DNA from: Actinocorallia longicatena
Lineage (GTDB): Bacteria > Actinomycetota > Actinomycetes > Streptosporangiales > Streptosporangiaceae
NCBI RefSeq assembly: GCF_039534125.1
Contig: NZ_BAAAUV010000017.1
Location: 91,722-155,721 of the forward strand
Length of the DNA stretch: 64,000 nt
Direction: 5' to 3'
Made by a program: the position numbers and the translations under genes. This document shows positions 54,264 to 63,764 of this stretch, one piece after another; positions within the stretch are counted from its first letter, which is position 1, and the number at the start of each line of letters is the position of its first letter. The notes beneath the pieces were generated by a model. That model ran no database searches. It worked only from the letters and a program-made list of their open reading frames with translations, and was not told the origin of the DNA.

Positions 54264-55564
54264 GCCGTCTTCCGGACGCCGATGGTGGTGCGCAGGTCGG
54301 AGCGGCGCTTGTCGTGGAACGCGGCGACCATCACGGCGACGCCTATGGCGGCCGACAGGCCCTGCGCAATCACCCAGCCCAGCGCGGCCGCGGTCAGGCC
54401 TTGGTGGAGCAGCAGGCCCACGAGCACGAGGACCAGGATCGAGTTCGTCCCGTTCATGAACATGTAAGAGCGGGTGTGGTCGCGGGCGATGAGGGCGGCG
54501 TCGACGAGGTAATTGCCCGCGGTGAGCAGGGCGCCGAGCGCGAGCAGCCGGAGCGTCCAGGTGCCGTGCTCCGCGTAGCCGGGGCCGAACGCCGACAGCA
54601 GGTAGGGGGCGGCGACGAAGATCACCAGCGCGGCGGGCAGCAGCATGGCGTAGATGCTGCGGAACGCCTTCTGGAGGTAGCGGAGCAGCGAGCCCTTGCG
54701 GGCCTCGGCGAACATGACCTGGGAGGAGGTGGCGGGGATGAAGTTGAGGAACCCGGCGAGCTGGAAGGCGATGGCGAACCAGGCGGTCTCGTCGGGCCCG
54801 CGGATCGCCAGCACCTCCAGGGGGACGACCGTGCTGGGCAGGATGCCGAGGACCGTCCCCGTGTAGTTGCCCGCGGAGGTCAGCAGGTTGCGCCGCAGGA
54901 TCTTCAGCGGGCCCTCGGGCCGGCCGGTGGTCTTCAGCCTCGGCCACAGCACGGCCGCGCCGAGCAGGCAGGACAGCAGCGTGCCCACGCTGTAGGCGGC
55001 GACGAGGCCCGGCGTTCCGTGCCCGGTCAGCAGCCCCAGTGCGACGATCTTCGCGATGCTGCCCGCGAGGTTCTTGACCAGGAGCGGACCGGCCGCGCGG
55101 ATCGCGATGAGCCCGGTGTCCAGGGCCGAGCTGGCGGCCGTCAGGATGACGAGGGCCGTGACGAGGAGCGAGGAGCCGCCGCGCTGGTCGAGGTTCAGGG
55201 AGTGCGGCGCGATCGGGCCGATCACCAGGATGGCGATCAGGGTCATCCCGCCGCCGACCGCCGCGACCGCCCCGACGATCGTGAGCATGAACTCGCGGGC
55301 GTTGGGGGTGCCGCCGAGATGGCGCAGGATCGTGTTGGGCAGGCCGAGCGCCGCGAAGGTGGCGAGCAGGTTGACGGCCGCGGTGGTTCCGGCGAGCCAG
55401 CCGACGGCGGCGTCGGGGTAGGAGCGGGCGGCGAGCGTCCAGAAGACGAAGCCGAACCCGGCGAGCGACACGGTGTTGGCGAGCAGCAGGAGGGACGCGC
55501 GGTACTGGGCGTCCCTGCTCACCGCCCGGAGCCGCCCGGCGACGACGTCGCGCAGGGTCGTCAT
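54260..55564 (-). CDS. Polysaccharide flippase-like (Wzx/MOP family) membrane protein
   Basis: This 434-residue protein has about twelve helices in the MOP pattern. It is a second flippase in the window, here dedicated to the large polysaccharide locus. The start ATG 55564 overlaps the stop of the upstream GT4 gene (ATGA) and its end overlaps the downstream GT2 start (GTGA). Confidence 0.82.
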   Translation of the reverse strand: MTTLRDVVAGRLRAVSRDAQYRASLLLLANTVSLAGFGFVFWTLAARSYPDAAVGWLAGTTAAVNLLATFAALGLPNTILRHLGGTPNAREFMLTIVGAVAAVGGGMTLIAILVIGPIAPHSLNLDQRGGSSLLVTALVILTAASSALDTGLIAIRAAGPLLVKNLAGSIAKIVALGLLTGHGTPGLVAAYSVGTLLSCLLGAAVLWPRLKTTGRPEGPLKILRRNLLTSAGNYTGTVLGILPSTVVPLEVLAIRGPDETAWFAIAFQLAGFLNFIPATSSQVMFAEARKGSLLRYLQKAFRSIYAMLLPAALVIFVAAPYLLSAFGPGYAEHGTWTLRLLALGALLTAGNYLVDAALIARDHTRSYMFMNGTNSILVLVLVGLLLHQGLTAAALGWVIAQGLSAAIGVAVMVAAFHDKRRSDLRTTIGVRKTA

Positions 55565-56580
55565 GATCTTCCTTCGATGAGTGCGGTGAGGAGTTCCCGG
55601 GTGGTGGCGCCGATGGCGTCCCAGCCGAGGGCGCCGGCGTGGGCGCGGGCCGCGGTCGCGCGATCGGCGAGGTCGGGGGCCGCGGCGAGGTCGCGCAGGG
55701 CCCGGGAGAGCCCCGGCACGGTGCCGTCGTAGGTCATGACCGCCCGTCCCGCGTCCGGCCAGAGCCCGACGCCGGCGGGAAGCAGGACGGGTCTGCCGTG
55801 GGAGAGGGCCAGGAGGGTGCTGCCGCTGGTGGTGACGTTCCGGAAGGGCAGGACGACGGCGTCGGCCTCGGCGAAGTATCCGGAGACCTGATCGTCCGGG
55901 ACGTAGCCGAGATTCAGCCGGAGCCGTCCGGAGGAGCGCGCGGCCATCGTCTCGAGCCGTTCGGCGTGGGCCCGGTCGCGGCAGTTCCCGGCGATCGTGA
56001 GGGTGGCGTCGAGGTCGGTGGCCTCGAAAGCCTCGATGAGATCCTCGACGCCCTTGTAGGGCGCGATCTGGCCGAAGTAGAGGAAGGACGCCCGGCCGGG
56101 AGGAGGTCCGGGGTCCCGCACGGAATAGGCGCCGTGCGGGACGAGCGCCGACCGGGCGGGCACGGCCCCGAGCCCGGCGAGCCCGTCGAGCGCGCGGGGG
56201 CCGTGGGCGATGACGAGATCACAGGCCCGGACGAGGAGGCGGCGGGCGGCGGCGTCATCGGGGAAGACCCGGCCGTGGGGGAGCACGTTGTGGGCCGTCC
56301 AGACCAGGCGCAGGCCGAGGAGCCGGATCACGGTGAGGGTCCACCGGAACCAGAGCCAGGCGAGCCGCCGCGACGGCATCCCGAAGCCGAACGTCCAGTG
56401 GAGATGGACGATCCGGGCGCCGCGGGCGCGTCCGGCGGCCAGTTCCAGGGGGATGAGGAGCTGGTTGAGGGTCCTGGAGGGCGTCGATTCCCCGAGGTAG
56501 CGGACCTCGACGCCGCGCATGGCGCCGTACAGGAGGCTCTGGTAGGGGTTGGCGTCCCGGGGCAGAACGAGGATCTTCAT
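55561..56580 (-). CDS. Family 4-like glycosyltransferase
   Basis: This 339-residue GT-B enzyme starts MKILVLPRDANPYQSLLYG, has YFGQIAPYKGVEDLIEA and an E-like LPFRNVTTSGSTLLA C-terminal nucleotide site. It should transfer a hexose from a nucleotide sugar. It is coupled at both ends by four-base overlaps, so it lies in the middle of the operon. Confidence 0.85.
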   Translation of the reverse strand: MKILVLPRDANPYQSLLYGAMRGVEVRYLGESTPSRTLNQLLIPLELAAGRARGARIVHLHWTFGFGMPSRRLAWLWFRWTLTVIRLLGLRLVWTAHNVLPHGRVFPDDAAARRLLVRACDLVIAHGPRALDGLAGLGAVPARSALVPHGAYSVRDPGPPPGRASFLYFGQIAPYKGVEDLIEAFEATDLDATLTIAGNCRDRAHAERLETMAARSSGRLRLNLGYVPDDQVSGYFAEADAVVLPFRNVTTSGSTLLALSHGRPVLLPAGVGLWPDAGRAVMTYDGTVPGLSRALRDLAAAPDLADRATAARAHAGALGWDAIGATTRELLTALIEGRS

Positions 56581-57458
56581 CGCCGGAGGAGCTCCCGAAG
56601 GACCCCGGCGCCGTAGGCGAGGTGGTCGACGAGGACCCGGACGGCGCCGTTGCCGCGGTTGCGCCAGACGGGCACGAGCAGCAGCAGCGGGTACAGCAGC
56701 ACCCAGGGGAGCAGCGGGGCGAGGAGCAGGACGGGCAGGCCGAGCAGGAAGACCGGGTAGACGACGACCATCGGCTCGCGGGTGAGGAGCCGCCGCCACC
56801 GGCGGGAGTGCTTGCGGTAGAGCCTGGCCCTGGCCTGCCCGTAGACGTAGGAGCGCTTGAGCTGCCGCTTCCCGGTGCCCCAGTCGTGGCTGATGACGGC
56901 GTCGGGAACGCTGCGCAGCCGGTTCCCCGCGTCGGACAGGCGCCAGGAGAAGTCGATGTCGGAGCCGTAGGCGAAGCGCTCGTCGAAGCCGCCGACCTCG
57001 TCGAAGGCGGTGCGCAGGAACGCGAGGTTCCCGGTCGGGCACTCGTCCAGGTAGGCGGCGGCCCCGCGGTGAGCGGCGTCGGCGTCGTAGAGGCTGCCGC
57101 CGGTGATCATGCCCGCGGTGACGGTCTCCTCGCCCGAGCGCAGCGGCGCGGTGAGCCGGTCGAGCCAGCCGGTTCCCGGGAGGCAGCCGGCGTCGGTGAA
57201 CACGATGACGTCGCCGCGTGCGACGCGGACCCCGGCGTTGCGCTGGTGCGGGATGGTGACCCCGGCACCGGCGGGAGCGGTGTAGTCGATCCAGACGACC
57301 GCCGGGTGGGTCTCGGCGATCCGGGCGAGCCGGCCGTCCGAGGCGTCGACGACGATCAGCTCGACGAGCGTGCCGAGGTCGTCGGCCTGCTTGGTGAGCG
57401 CGCCGAGCGTCTCCTCCAGGCTGGGCTCGTCCTTGCTGATGACGACGATGGAGATCAT
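56577..57458 (-). CDS. Family 2 glycosyltransferase with membrane tail
   Basis: This 293-residue GT2 enzyme starts MISIVVISKDEPSLEETLGA, has VELIVVDASDGRL and the VIVFTDAGCLP DxD region. The end carries two hydrophobic helices (about 235-275). It probably adds a sugar at the membrane. It starts inside the previous stop (ATGA). Confidence 0.85.
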   Translation of the reverse strand: MISIVVISKDEPSLEETLGALTKQADDLGTLVELIVVDASDGRLARIAETHPAVVWIDYTAPAGAGVTIPHQRNAGVRVARGDVIVFTDAGCLPGTGWLDRLTAPLRSGEETVTAGMITGGSLYDADAAHRGAAAYLDECPTGNLAFLRTAFDEVGGFDERFAYGSDIDFSWRLSDAGNRLRSVPDAVISHDWGTGKRQLKRSYVYGQARARLYRKHSRRWRRLLTREPMVVVYPVFLLGLPVLLLAPLLPWVLLYPLLLLVPVWRNRGNGAVRVLVDHLAYGAGVLRELLRR

Positions 57459-58483
57459 CGGACCGCCTCGCTCTCTCCGGCGATCCCCCGGTGCGCGATC
57501 GCTCCCCGGATGAAGCCGATGTTCTCGAAGGCCTCCTGCAGCAGCCGCAGGTACGGGTCGGCCAGCGCCGCCAGGACGCGGTGCCGGGTGAGGTTGTGCA
57601 GGCCGTCCGGGTAGAGCACGAGCGGCAGCACGGCCGCGACGAGCAGGGCCGGCGGCCACAGCACGGCCGCCGCGGCGGTGGCGGCGACGAGGAACGGCCA
57701 GGGGAACAGCGTCGGGTTGACCGACGGCCATTTGCGGTACTGGCGGGCGTTGCCCCTGCCGTAGGCGACGCTGCGGCGCAGCAGCGCCCGGAGGTCGGGT
57801 TCGAGCCGGTGCTCCACCGGCGCCTCGGGCAGGAAGACGATGCGTCCGGGGTGGTCGCGGCGCATCCGCCGGACCATGTCCTCCTCCTCGGAGCCGAAGC
57901 GGAAGTCCGGGTCGAAGCCGCCGACGGCGGTGAGGGCGGCACGGGTGAAGGACATGTTGCCGCCGGTCGGGCAGTAGATGTCGCGGCGCCCGTCCGGCAG
58001 GGGCAGCCACTGCCGCCGCAGGTACAGGCCGAGCCGGTACAGCAGGCCCTGACCGGCCGCCAGGTTCAGCTCCAGGGGCTGGTGCCGGTTGCTGCGGACT
58101 ACGAACCCTGCCAGGAAGGTCTGCGCGCCGACCGGGACGACCGGCCCGCTGACCCCGATGACGCCGGGCCCGTGCCCGGACAGCAGCGCCTCCGCCCAGC
58201 CGGGCGCCGGACGGCAGTCGTCGTCGATGAACGCCACGATCGGGGCGTGCGCCTGGGCCGTCCCGGTGTTCCTGGCGGCCGACAGCCCGCCGTTGACCTC
58301 GCGGCGCAGCACCCGGACGCCCCACTCCGCGGCCACGCCGCCGGTGCCGTCGGTGGAGCCGTCGTCGACGACGAGGACCTCGATCCGGTCGGCGACGGTC
58401 TGCTCCCGCAGCGCGGCGAGGGTCGTGGCGATCCGGCCGGCGCCGTTGAGGGAGCAGAGGACCACGGTCAGGTCAGGCGGCAC
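57455..58483 (-). CDS. Family 2 glycosyltransferase with membrane tail
   Basis: This 342-residue GT2 enzyme starts VPPDLTVVLCSLNGAG, has IEVLVVDDGSTDGT, AFIDDDCRPA and EEEDMVRRMRR, then a C-terminal hydrophobic region. It is a paralogue of the plus-strand GT2 at 61851, sharing YGRGNA and KWPSVNPTLFPWPFLV-type stretches. GTG 58483 overlaps the upstream GT4 end by eleven bases. Confidence 0.87.
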   Translation of the reverse strand: MPPDLTVVLCSLNGAGRIATTLAALREQTVADRIEVLVVDDGSTDGTGGVAAEWGVRVLRREVNGGLSAARNTGTAQAHAPIVAFIDDDCRPAPGWAEALLSGHGPGVIGVSGPVVPVGAQTFLAGFVVRSNRHQPLELNLAAGQGLLYRLGLYLRRQWLPLPDGRRDIYCPTGGNMSFTRAALTAVGGFDPDFRFGSEEEDMVRRMRRDHPGRIVFLPEAPVEHRLEPDLRALLRRSVAYGRGNARQYRKWPSVNPTLFPWPFLVAATAAAAVLWPPALLVAAVLPLVLYPDGLHNLTRHRVLAALADPYLRLLQEAFENIGFIRGAIAHRGIAGESEAVR

Positions 58484-59618
58484 CGGGGGCCTCCTTCACG
58501 GCGAGCCTCATCGCGAGGGCGTACTGCTCCGAGGTCAGGGCGGCCACTCGCTCGAGGCCGAGGTCCTCGTTCACGGGGTCCGGGTGATCGCCGCCGGTTT
58601 CCAGGAAGGAGCGGATCAGCTCGGCGAGCCGGTCGGGGCGGGCGGGCGGGACCGTCCAGGACGAATCCGCGAAGAGCTCCGCCAGCCCCCCGGCGGTCGT
58701 GGCGAGGACGGGCTTGCCGTAGGCGCGGGCCAGGTTCGCCACCCCGCTCTGCTCCGCTTTGCGGTAGGGGAGGATCACGGCCTCGGAAGCGCCGAACCAG
58801 CCCGCGATGTCACCGTTCGGCACATAGCTGGTGTGCACGACCAGCGGAGCGGTGCCGTCCCGGCGGGCCCGGCGGCGGACGCGGGCGAAGTGAAGATGGT
58901 CCACGGCCTCGAAGATACGGAACGGACCGCTGCGCCTGCGCACCGATCCGGCGATGACCAGGCGGGTCCCGGACAGGACCGCGGGGTCCTCCCGGTGGAT
59001 CCGGCCCAGGGCGTCCACGAGGTCGTTCAGGCCCTTGTGGACGTGGACGAAGCCGAACATCAGCAGCAGCCGGTGGTCGCCGAGCCCGTGCTCGGCCCGC
59101 AGTTCGGCGGCGGAGCGCAGCTCGGGCGGCGGCTCGGCGGAGAAGTGCGGCACGACCACGGCGGATTCCGCCGCCCCGCCCAGCGCGAGCGCGCGGTCCA
59201 GCGCCGCGCCCGTGTGCACGATCACCCGGCCGCAGCCGCGGATGATCCTGCGGTAGAGCGCGCGCCCGGCCGGGCCGAGCAGGTCGGTGTCGCGGGTGAC
59301 CTCGTGCAGGGTCGCGACGACCGGCACGCCCAGCCGGGCCAGCCGCCCGAGCAGCCGGACGGCCGCCGGGGTCCGTGCACCGAAGGCGGGGACGGCGAAC
59401 TGCAGGTGCACGACGTCCGGCGCGAAGGCGGAGATCCTCTCGATCAGGCCGGTGTCACCGAGCGCGCCGATCACCTCGGCGGGGGCTCCCGGCTGCGGTC
59501 GCGGGGTGATGACGGCACACGTGTGTCCTGCCTCGCCCAGCCCCCGGGACATGACCCGGGTGTAGGTGCCGATCCCGTCCCTGGCCGGGGGGTAGGGGCT
59601 GACGAAGAGGATCCTCAC
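58473..59618 (-). CDS. Family 4 glycosyltransferase
   Basis: This 381-residue GT-B enzyme starts VRILFVSPYPPARDGIGTYT, has LMFGFVHVHKGLNDLVD and the EX7-like AVILPYRKAEQSGVANLA region. It should move a sugar from a nucleotide donor to the lipid-linked chain. The GTG start at 59618 overlaps the upstream GT4 stop (GTGA). Confidence 0.87.
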   Translation of the reverse strand: MRILFVSPYPPARDGIGTYTRVMSRGLGEAGHTCAVITPRPQPGAPAEVIGALGDTGLIERISAFAPDVVHLQFAVPAFGARTPAAVRLLGRLARLGVPVVATLHEVTRDTDLLGPAGRALYRRIIRGCGRVIVHTGAALDRALALGGAAESAVVVPHFSAEPPPELRSAAELRAEHGLGDHRLLLMFGFVHVHKGLNDLVDALGRIHREDPAVLSGTRLVIAGSVRRRSGPFRIFEAVDHLHFARVRRRARRDGTAPLVVHTSYVPNGDIAGWFGASEAVILPYRKAEQSGVANLARAYGKPVLATTAGGLAELFADSSWTVPPARPDRLAELIRSFLETGGDHPDPVNEDLGLERVAALTSEQYALAMRLAVKEAPGAA

Positions 59619-60760
59619 GGCAGCAGCACCTCCAGGATGCCGCCGGCGATCGCCGGCCAGGAGTACTCGACGAGCCAGGGCTCGGCCGACCCGCCCTTCC
59701 CGCGGTCGAGGGCGGCGTCGATGGCGTCGGCGAAGGCCCTGGCGTTGTGGTCGCACAGGGTGCCGTGCTCGGCCCTGGCGACGAGATGCTGGGCGAGGTT
59801 GTCCGGGGCGGTGGTCGTGATGACATGGAGGCCGCAGGCGAGCGCCTCGAGGACCGCGATGCCGAAACCCTCGCGGTTGGACGGGAAGGGGAAGACCCTT
59901 CCGGCCTTGAGCAGCGAGTAGACCTCCTTCTGCTCGCGGACGTCGTGCCGGAAGTCCACGAGGTCGGCCACGCCCAGCTCGTGCGCGATGCGGTGCAGCG
60001 ACTCCTGTTCGGGACCCGTGCCGATGATCCGGCAGGTGACGGGCCTCCCCTCGGCGCGGAGCAGGGCCATCGCCTCCAGGAGCATGTCGATGCGCTTGTG
60101 GGCCATCAGCCGGGTGACGATCACCAGATCGGTGGTGGCGGGATCGGGGATGGCGGCGTTCACCCCGTCCAGGTCGATGCCGTTCGGCGAGATCGAGACC
60201 GGCAGCCCCGGCACCAGCTCGGTCAGGCGCTGGCCGGTCTGGTGGGAGGCCGCGATGACGTGGTCGGGCATCCGCATCGACATGAGCTCGATGCCCCAGG
60301 CGATCCGCCCGCCGATCCCGCCCATGTACTCGCGCCAGTACTCGGGGCCCCAGACCTCGTGCCAAGTCGCGATGAGCGGCTTGCGCCGGATCCAGGTGAC
60401 GAGGCGGAGGGTGAACAGCTGGAACTGGGGGATGTGGTCGACGTTGAGGACGTCGAAGGGCCGCCAGAGCAGGCGGAGCGAGGCGAGCGCGAACCTCAGG
60501 GCCTGGCGGACCGACCGCCGTCCGTGCCGGTAGAAGGGCAGCAGCCCGGTGATGGCGTGGAAGGTGACGTCGGCCTCCGTGCGGGTGGCGGGACCGTTCC
60601 ACCACTTCATCGTGTAGATGTTCACGTCCGCGGAGGCCACGAGGTACCGGGAGAGCTCGTGGTAGCGGATCTCCCGTCCGCCCAGGCTGTAGGGGTGGAT
60701 GGCGTCGGTGACGATGGCGATGATCGGTTTTCTGTCCTCGGTGCCCCTGGAGGGGACCAT
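59615..60760 (-). CDS. Family 4 glycosyltransferase
   Basis: This 381-residue GT-B enzyme starts MVPSRGTEDRKPIIAIVTDA. It has NGIDLDGVNAA and the SNREGFGIAVLEALACG retaining-GT4 motif with both acidic residues. ATG 60760 has AGGAG seven bases upstream, so the longer frame from 60889, which would run into the GH16 gene, is rejected. It is the first transferase after the GH16 gene that leads the operon. Confidence 0.88.
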   Translation of the reverse strand: MVPSRGTEDRKPIIAIVTDAIHPYSLGGREIRYHELSRYLVASADVNIYTMKWWNGPATRTEADVTFHAITGLLPFYRHGRRSVRQALRFALASLRLLWRPFDVLNVDHIPQFQLFTLRLVTWIRRKPLIATWHEVWGPEYWREYMGGIGGRIAWGIELMSMRMPDHVIAASHQTGQRLTELVPGLPVSISPNGIDLDGVNAAIPDPATTDLVIVTRLMAHKRIDMLLEAMALLRAEGRPVTCRIIGTGPEQESLHRIAHELGVADLVDFRHDVREQKEVYSLLKAGRVFPFPSNREGFGIAVLEALACGLHVITTTAPDNLAQHLVARAEHGTLCDHNARAFADAIDAALDRGKGGSAEPWLVEYSWPAIAGGILEVLLP

Positions 60761-60807
60761 GCGGAGACTCCTGGTGAGGGGGAGAGGGGGAACCCGGCGG
60801 ACGAGGA

Positions 60808-61635
60808 TCAACGGCGCTTGTAGAGCCGGATCCAGTCGACGGTCATGCGCTTGGGGAACTTCACGTTCGGAGTGGGGGCTCCCGGCCATTCGCCGCCGAC
60901 CTGGAGGTTCAGGATCAGGAAGAACCTCTTGTTGAAGGTCCAGCCCTTGTACTTCTTCATCCGGCCGTAGACCCTGCCGTCCACCGACCAGGTGATGCCG
61001 GTCGTCGTCCAGTCGACCGAGTAGACGTGGTAGGCGGAACTGAGCGGCTTGCCGAGGAGCTTGGAGGCTGCGCCGACGCGCTTCCTGGAGTCATGGGCGA
61101 AGCCCTGCACCCGCCGCGGCTCGTTGCCGATGGTCTCGACGACGTCGATCTCGCCGTAGTTCGCGGGCTTCTTGTCCGTGGTCTGGAGCCAGAACGCGGG
61201 CCACAGGCCGTTGCCGGTGGGCAGTTTCGCGCGCATCGAGTACCGGCCGTATCCGCCGGCGGCCAGACCCCGGGTGTCGATCCGGCCCGAGGTGTAAGCG
61301 CATTTCCCGTACCAGCAGGTCTCGCCGTTGGCCTGCTTGCGGGCGATCAGCTCGAGCTGGCCCTTGCCGTTCTGCAGGACGTTCTTGGCCGTGTACCACT
61401 GGAGTGCCTTGTGGCCGTAGCCGTTGACGCCGTTGCCGTTGTGGACGTTCCAGATCTTCGCCGAGGGCAGGCCCTTGCCGTTGAACTCCTGGTGCCAGGC
61501 GAGCTTCCAGCTCGGCTTGGCCGCGGCCGTCGCGGGGGCGGACGGGGCGAGGAGGAGACCGAGTGAACCGACGCCGAGGAGGGCGCCGAGGAACGGCCGG
61601 CGCAGGCGGCCGCTGGGGGGAGGCGTAGGTTGCAC
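60808..61635 (-). CDS. Secreted glycoside hydrolase family 16
   Basis: The product is 275 residues from GTG 61635. A twin-Arg-like basic stretch and hydrophobic core (about 8-38) form the signal peptide. The GH16 domain has the catalytic E-I-D-V-V-E motif (E162, D164, E167) and the WIRLYK end. It shares long stretches with the other GH16 in the operon, including YGHKALQ, ETCWYGKCAYTSGRID and ILNLQVGGEWPG. It is the operon's first gene, about 215 bases from the divergent GT2. It should process the exported polymer. Confidence 0.93.
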   Translation of the reverse strand: MQPTPPPSGRLRRPFLGALLGVGSLGLLLAPSAPATAAAKPSWKLAWHQEFNGKGLPSAKIWNVHNGNGVNGYGHKALQWYTAKNVLQNGKGQLELIARKQANGETCWYGKCAYTSGRIDTRGLAAGGYGRYSMRAKLPTGNGLWPAFWLQTTDKKPANYGEIDVVETIGNEPRRVQGFAHDSRKRVGAASKLLGKPLSSAYHVYSVDWTTTGITWSVDGRVYGRMKKYKGWTFNKRFFLILNLQVGGEWPGAPTPNVKFPKRMTVDWIRLYKRR

Positions 61636-61850
61636 GCGTTTCTCTCTGCGGTGTAATCGTTCGACGGGGGTCAAGTCGGGCAAGTTATCACAGTTCGCCT
61701 GAGTTGCGGATCATTACTACTGTGTAGGGAATCCGGACAACTCGAGCCCGGCATATTGGTCGGATCGGACGATGCATTGCCTCCGGGGGATCGTTAGTAT
61801 TCCGGAGTTTCCCGACAGCTCGTCCACCCCGACAGAAGCCGGAGTTCTCA

Positions 61851-62876
61851 GTGGTGCCCGAGTTCACCGCGGTCATCAGCTCCCTCGACGGAGCGCATCG
61901 CATCGGCCGCGCTCTCGACGCCCTGGCCGCCCAGACGCTGGGGTCGCGGATCGAGGTCATCGTCGTCGACGACGGCTCGGCCGACGACACGGCCGAGATC
62001 GCGCAGGCCAGGGGCGTCAAGGTGATCCGGCACGAGCGGAACCAGGGGGTCTCGGCCGCGCGCAACACGGGCATGCGGGCCGCGACCGCTCCGGTCGTCG
62101 CGTTTCTCGACGACGACTGCGCCCCGCCGCCGCACTGGGCCGAGGCGCTGCTCGGCGGGTACGAGGACGGCGTCACGGGCGTCGGCGGGCCCGTGGTGCC
62201 CACTCGCGGACGCGGATATCTGGGCCGTTTCGTGGAACGTAACAACCGGCACCAGCCGCAGGAACTCGCGCTGACCGTCAGCGCCGCACTGCCGTACCGC
62301 TTCTACCTCTATCTGCGCCGCCAATGGACGGTTCCGGAAACGCCCGAGCGTCAGGATGTCCACGCTCTCACCGGAAGCAATATGTCGTTCAGAGTGGCCG
62401 CCATGCTCGAGGTCGGCGGGTTCGATCCCCGCTTCCGATTCGGGGCCGAAGAAGAGGATCTAACGCGAAGGCTCAGAGGGCTCGGCAACGGCCGAATGGT
62501 CAGCGTCCGCGACGCCTGCATGCCTTATACTTACGAGCCTTCGGCCCGGGATCTGCTGCGCCGAAGTGTCCGTTACGGTCGGGGAAACGCCTTGCATTAC
62601 TGCAAATGGCCAGAAGTCCGTCCCACGCTGTTTCCCTGGCCTTTTCTCGTCGGTCTCCTGCTGTCGGCCGGAACCCTGAACATCGGCCTGGCACTGGCCG
62701 GGCTGCTTCTCCCGCTCGTGCTGTATCCGGGCGGCGTCCGCGGCGCGAAGACCCTGCGGTCACCCGAGGCGCTGCTCGATCCCTACGTCCGGCTCGCGCA
62801 GGAGGCCTGCGAGAACTTCGGCTTCCTCCAGGGGGCCTGGCGTTACCGGGCGTACTTCGCGGCATCAGGCGCCTGA
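61851..62876 (+). CDS. Family 2 glycosyltransferase
   Basis: This 341-residue GT2 enzyme starts at GTG 61851 or 61854 (MPEFTAVISSLDGAH), with CGGAG upstream. It has EVIVVDDGSADDT, AFLDDDCAPP and EEEDLTRRLRG, followed by a hydrophobic tail. It is a paralogue of the reverse-strand GT2 at 57455. It faces away from the operon, so it probably has its own promoter in the 215-base gap. Confidence 0.88.
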   Translation: MVPEFTAVISSLDGAHRIGRALDALAAQTLGSRIEVIVVDDGSADDTAEIAQARGVKVIRHERNQGVSAARNTGMRAATAPVVAFLDDDCAPPPHWAEALLGGYEDGVTGVGGPVVPTRGRGYLGRFVERNNRHQPQELALTVSAALPYRFYLYLRRQWTVPETPERQDVHALTGSNMSFRVAAMLEVGGFDPRFRFGAEEEDLTRRLRGLGNGRMVSVRDACMPYTYEPSARDLLRRSVRYGRGNALHYCKWPEVRPTLFPWPFLVGLLLSAGTLNIGLALAGLLLPLVLYPGGVRGAKTLRSPEALLDPYVRLAQEACENFGFLQGAWRYRAYFAASGA

Positions 62877-63026
62877 GGTGCGCGGACACCGGGTCTTGTG
62901 CTCACGGCAACAGGGATTGATGGGCGTTCGTGGATAATGTGCCTATATGGATCGCGTGGGGCATTCTAGGATAATTACACGGTAGGCTTGCGGGTTGGGA
63001 TTGGACACTTCGAGAGAGGCCCCACC

Positions 63027-63764
63027 TTGAGTATCCCTCTGGCTCTCGGCCGGGTCGTCGTCGTCATTCCGACCTACAACGAGGTCGAGAACCTGCCGCT
63101 GATCGTGGCCCGGGTCCGTGCGGCCACGCCCGAGGCGGACGTCCTGGTGGTGGACGACAGCAGCCCCGACGGCACGGGGGAGCTCGCCGACGAGCTCGCG
63201 GAGAAGGACTCCCAGATCCAGGTCCTGCACCGGGCCGGCAAGGACGGCCTCGGCGCCGCCTACATCGCGGGATTCCAGAAGGCGATCGCCGACGGCTACG
63301 ACGTCATGGTGGAGATGGACGCCGACGGCTCGCACCGGCCCGAGGAGCTGCCCCGGCTGCTGGAGGCACTGGAGGGCGCCGACCTGGTCATCGGCTCGCG
63401 CTGGGTCAAAGGCGGCAAGGTGCACAACTGGCCCCGCAGCCGCGAGGCGCTCTCACGCGGCGGCAACGCCTACGCCGGGCTCATGCTCCGGCTGAAGATC
63501 AACGATGCGACCGCCGGCTACCGCGCCTTCCGCCGCAGCACCCTGGAGAAGATCGGCATCGACGAGGTCGACTCCCGCGGTTACTGCTTCCAGATCGACA
63601 TGGCGATGCGTACCGTCCGCGCCGGCCTCCACGTCGTCGAGGTCCCGATCAACTTCGTCGAACGCGAGATCGGCGACAGCAAGATGAGCGGCAACATCAT
63701 CGGCGAGGCCATGTGGCGCGTCACCCAATGGGGAGTCCGCGACATCGTCAAACGCCCCAGGTGA
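63027..63764 (+). CDS. Polyprenol-phosphate mannose synthase (Ppm1/DPM-like)
   Basis: This 245-residue protein matches the Ppm1/DPM1 core: VVVVIPTYNEVENLP, VLVVDDSSPDGT, MVEMDADGSHRPEELP and VIGSRWVKGGKV. It uses GDP-mannose to make polyprenyl-phosphomannose, the donor for outer-face mannosyl transfer such as GT-C steps. I choose TTG 63027, with GAGAGAGG upstream; a TTG at 62988 is open too. The C-terminus ends at DIVKRPR, and its last 17 bases overlap a possible reverse-strand frame. Confidence 0.93.
   Translation: MSIPLALGRVVVVIPTYNEVENLPLIVARVRAATPEADVLVVDDSSPDGTGELADELAEKDSQIQVLHRAGKDGLGAAYIAGFQKAIADGYDVMVEMDADGSHRPEELPRLLEALEGADLVIGSRWVKGGKVHNWPRSREALSRGGNAYAGLMLRLKINDATAGYRAFRRSTLEKIGIDEVDSRGYCFQIDMAMRTVRAGLHVVEVPINFVEREIGDSKMSGNIIGEAMWRVTQWGVRDIVKRPR

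Noticed and set aside
47167..63764. Secondary-metabolite gene cluster
   Set aside because: No polyketide, peptide synthetase, terpene or RiPP core enzyme is present; the transferases, flippase and GH16 genes describe a surface glycan.
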